A program made the translations under genes and the position numbers. A DNA stretch of 64,000 nucleotides from Dermatemys mawii. Taxonomy: Eukaryota > Chordata > Testudines > Dermatemydidae. Under the pieces are notes generated by a model, which saw only the letters and a program-made list of their open reading frames with translations, did no database searches and was not told where the DNA came from. This document shows, piece by piece, positions 61,100 through 64,000 of this stretch (position 1 is the stretch's first letter; every line of letters starts with the position of its first letter). The stretch spans positions 57,158,785-57,222,784 of the forward strand of contig ML677326.1 in NCBI GenBank assembly GCA_007922305.1, written 5' to 3'.

Positions 61100-63400
61100 A
61101 CAGCATATGGTAGCTGTGCTAACATCCAGGGGAGGATACAGAAGAAGAGATGTATTGTTAGGTACAGGGCCTCTCAGAGATCCAGAGCGGCCCAGGCCAC
61201 TTCCAGCTTTTGGGGCCTCTATCCATAGTAAAAATAAAAAAGAGACACATGAAAACAAAATAAGGCACCAAAAAGAGAGACATAATTTGAATATTTTTTT
61301 ATTTAACAAATGCTTTTCTAGGCTTTTTCTGTGCAAATGCATTCATTATTGAGGAAAAAAATCTAACTTTTTGCAATATCACAGTTGATATTAAGCATGG
61401 AGAGCTCATTCAAATGCTCTTGTCCCATAATTGAACAGTGATAGTTCTTTACCTACTCCAACACGTTGTAGGTGTATTCACCTGAAGCCACTGATGCAGG
61501 CAAACTGACAAAAATACACAATGCAATTGTGATATTAGGAAACACCCCAGAGAGTCCAAGTATTTCTTGAAGCAATTCCTTTGGCTTGCAACTCAATTTA
61601 AAGTTTGTGGAATATATTTGTAGGAAGAAGATAACCTCATCACTGAGATCTTTTGAGATTTCTTTGTTGTACTGTTGCTGAAATTGTTCAGCTACAGAAA
61701 GCAGATCTTCATTACTCAGCCTGTTGAACTGCCAAAAAACCCCAAAAAGGTACAAATTAGTTGCAGTGATTCAAATCAACATGTAAGACCTGACTGAATA
61801 GAGTCAATGATGGCAAGGAAGGCATTGACCCTATAATGCTGTTTGGCATCAGATTCAGTAGGTAAGTTGCAAGTGGTGGAGAACTCAGATGAAATGCCAG
61901 TATTCTGTGCTAGAAATTTGGACTCAGTCGAGATTGCATTCCATTGTTCATGAATCTGTTGAATGTCATTGATAAGACTTTCAATGTTATTCATCTCAAC
62001 ATCAAAGTGTAGCATTGCGTGCTTCCATTACCAGATTAGTTTGGTGAATCATTGTAAATATCTTCATTCATAAAAATGACATCAGAATGCATTCAAATTT
62101 GGACATGTGCTTCTGAATATACTGAAGTTCAGTTTCAGCCTGAGCAGTGAGATTGAGAGATTCAAGCTCATTTAAAGCCTCTCTCACTGAATTCAAATGC
62201 TGTGCAACTGGTTGAACACCATCAATTGATGCAGACCATCTAGTTTTGGACATCCCATGCAGTGATATTGCTTCAGAATTTCCCACCTTTGTGGACTGCT
62301 ACTGAAGAATTGGAGCTGTTCAACAAATGTACAAAAGTAGGTAACTGCCTCCCTTACATGATTCAGCACAGTTAACACCTACAAGCTTTAGTGTGTGGTT
62401 TCCACAGCTGGAAAAAATACAGTTTGAATTATGCTCAGGCAGAACTGCTTGTACACCTTTGTATTTCCCAGCCATATTAGATCCATTGTCATAGGCTTGA
62501 CCAATAAAGACTTGAAAATCTAACTTAAAATCTTCTGGAATTGCTAGTACTTGAACAGGAATGGCTTTTCCAGTTTTTCTAATGAATCAAAATAAACCTT
62601 TCCTCAACTGAAAATTTTGAGCTGTCTACAATCTTAAAATATCAAATAACCATAGTAGTCTGGTCCTTGTGAGAACAATCTGGAGCGGCATCAAAAATGA
62701 TTGAAAAATACTTGGCATTTTGAATTTCATCAAGAATTGTTGTTTGTACAAATGACCCACATAGCTCAATAAATGTATTTTGTATGTGTGTGGAGAGATA
62801 ATGGACTTGCACAGGTTTTCGACTCTCATGCGATTCTCAAACATGTTTAACATATCTGATAAAAGTGGGTTACATTTGATGAGAAGCTCAACTGTGCCTA
62901 GAAGGTTTTCCATTTGCAAAATCACCAATATGTTGACTGGAACCAAAGAAAGGCAATCTCTGCTCAGGAAGAAAAAGGATAGCACTCAACAAATTTTTTC
63001 CAGCTATTAGGTTTCCGTAGAGAGTTCAGTCAAGAGTAAATTCTCAACTGAACTTTCAGTTGATGCTGCCCTACTGGCTGATTTCCTTGCAACACAGTTT
63101 TCTTTGTGTGATGTTGAACTCTCATGTGATGGGTTTAAAATTAGCAGACGTGTTAGTCTGTATCCATAAAGAAAACAAGGAATACTTGTGGCACCTTAGC
63201 AACTAACTAATTTTATTTATGCTGAAATAAATTGGTTAGTTTCTAAAGTGCCACTAGTATTCCTTGTCTTCTCATGTGATGGTATTCGGTGTTTCAACTT
63301 CCTCCAACCTCTGTTGATGCTCCATCTGATTGATCGAAGAGAACGGATGCATTTGCAGCACCTTTATTCAAAATGAAGCAGGGCACACAGTATACAGATT
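61100..63400 (-). pseudogene. Decayed hAT transposase gene (DUF4371/ZMYM1-like)
   Basis: On the minus strand, from high to low coordinate, pieces of a hAT transposase follow one another. They include a region around 62990-62640, the motif GQAYDNGSNMAGKYKGV near 62490-62440 (DUF4371 type), TRWSASIDGVQPVAQHL near 62250, and a C-terminal hAT dimerisation part with SLPASVASGE near 61500, followed by YHCSIMGQEHLNEL. Stops and frameshifts split it into at least five frames. The 61130-61220 segment is a typical terminal noncoding part. No flanking 8-bp duplication was found. The limits are approximate. Confidence 0.8.
63133..63269. mobile_element. Retroposon copy with inverted structure inside the hAT relic
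   Basis: The insertion is flanked by a perfect 13-bp direct repeat, TCTCATGTGATGG (63120-63132 and 63270-63282). Its two halves are inverted copies: AAGGAATACTTGTGGCACCTT near 63177-63197, and AAAGTGCCACTAGTATTCCTT near 63245-63264. The family is the one seen at 11735-11852. This looks like a retroposed copy that was inverted during insertion. Confidence 0.8.
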
Positions 63401-63930
63401 GTTTTTCCATACTTCAGCATAACCAGTCTCTTGTACAGCTCTCACCTTAGTCAATTAGACGTAAAACTATAGACACTAAAATGTAACAATTTTCTGCCTT
63501 TTAATACACACTTGATCCAGCACCAGACACTAATAGTAGTCTGTTTATATAATCAGCTGATCCGAGAGGACACGTTCATCACAGTCTAATCTTGTTCCAT
63601 CAAAACGAATATATTTTTAACTCTTTAATATGACAAAATCTATACCAGTTAACAAAAAAATATGTCTTTCGCCAAATCACATCTCTTATTTGCTTGAATT
63701 TGGAGCTCTAAGCTGAGAGTGTGTGTCACATTTTGGTCCGATAGGGATGCACATGAAGCAAAATTGCAAACTTATCAAAAGCCAAAAAATTAACAAGTGT
63801 CTAAATATGAGACCTCCTTTGAGCCTGAGGCCAAGGCCAAATGCTCGTCCTGGCCTCCCGCCTCTGATTGGCTCTGGTTAGGTAGCTTAACTTTTAATTT
63901 TTTAGCTTTTGTGGATTTGTGTGAAGTATG
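63401..63930. other. Right-flank intron, nothing recognised
   Basis: AT-rich; no coding or repeat end was found. The N-terminal palladin exon is not here. Confidence 0.4.
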
Positions 63931-63934
63931 TGTT

Positions 63935-64000
63935 TATTTTATATATATATGTATGTATGTGTATATATATATATGTATGTATGTGTATATATATATATAA
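63935..64000 (+). repeat. TA/TG-rich microsatellite at the window edge
   Basis: Alternating TATATA and GTATGTATGT tracts fill the last ~65 bp. It is cut by the window end. Confidence 0.9.

Noticed and set aside
1..64000. CRISPR array, bacterial operon or prophage
   Set aside because: Composition, spliced exons and vertebrate repeats exclude a prokaryotic source; tandem arrays lack spacer structure.

Overview
This window is vertebrate nuclear DNA, almost certainly from a cryptodire turtle. It is AT-rich and gene-sparse, and its repeats are of turtle type: CR1 LINE pieces, a tRNA-headed SINE with a CR1-like tail (Cry type), many hAT elements with 8-bp target duplications, a Ty3/gypsy relic, ERV-type LTRs, and short inverted-repeat elements whose ends contain TGTCTACAC. 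The species is inferred from these families and was not tested by alignment.

The only gene recognised with confidence is palladin (PALLD), read on the minus strand. Three short coding exons lie at 12729-12907, 6382-6448 and 3100-3205. They have consensus splice sites and compatible phases (2-1, 1-2, 2-0) and encode, in order, the second half of the first Ig domain and the Ser/Thr-rich linker after it. The large N-terminal exon is not visible and should lie beyond 64000. The exon after 3100 should lie before position 1. If so, most of the window is one very large PALLD intron.

Two further minus-strand signals lie inside that intron. One is a CpG-rich segment at about 43249-43560 ending in a perfect splice donor, with no ATG, beside a 24-base G run; it could be a noncoding first exon with its own promoter. 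The other is a 189-bp open segment at 57220-57408 with a good acceptor and donor, which I could not assign to a family.

Layout: 1-13 kb holds the PALLD exons, a hAT element, a 1.4-kb foldback hAT element, a Tigger-like MITE and an LTR-like block. 13-30 kb is quiet intron with small transposons. 30.9-34.5 kb is a decayed Ty3/gypsy element broken by a SINE and an LTR-like insert. 35-36.2 kb is a GC-rich hAT element with a tandem array inside. 39.2-41 kb is a CR1 carrying a nested hAT. 43-49 kb holds the putative promoter, several hAT elements, a CR1 tail and LTR-like blocks. 54.7-56 kb is a CR1 split by a solo LTR. 61.1-63.4 kb is a decayed hAT transposase gene (DUF4371 type) with an inverted retroposon inside it. 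The right edge is a TA-rich microsatellite.
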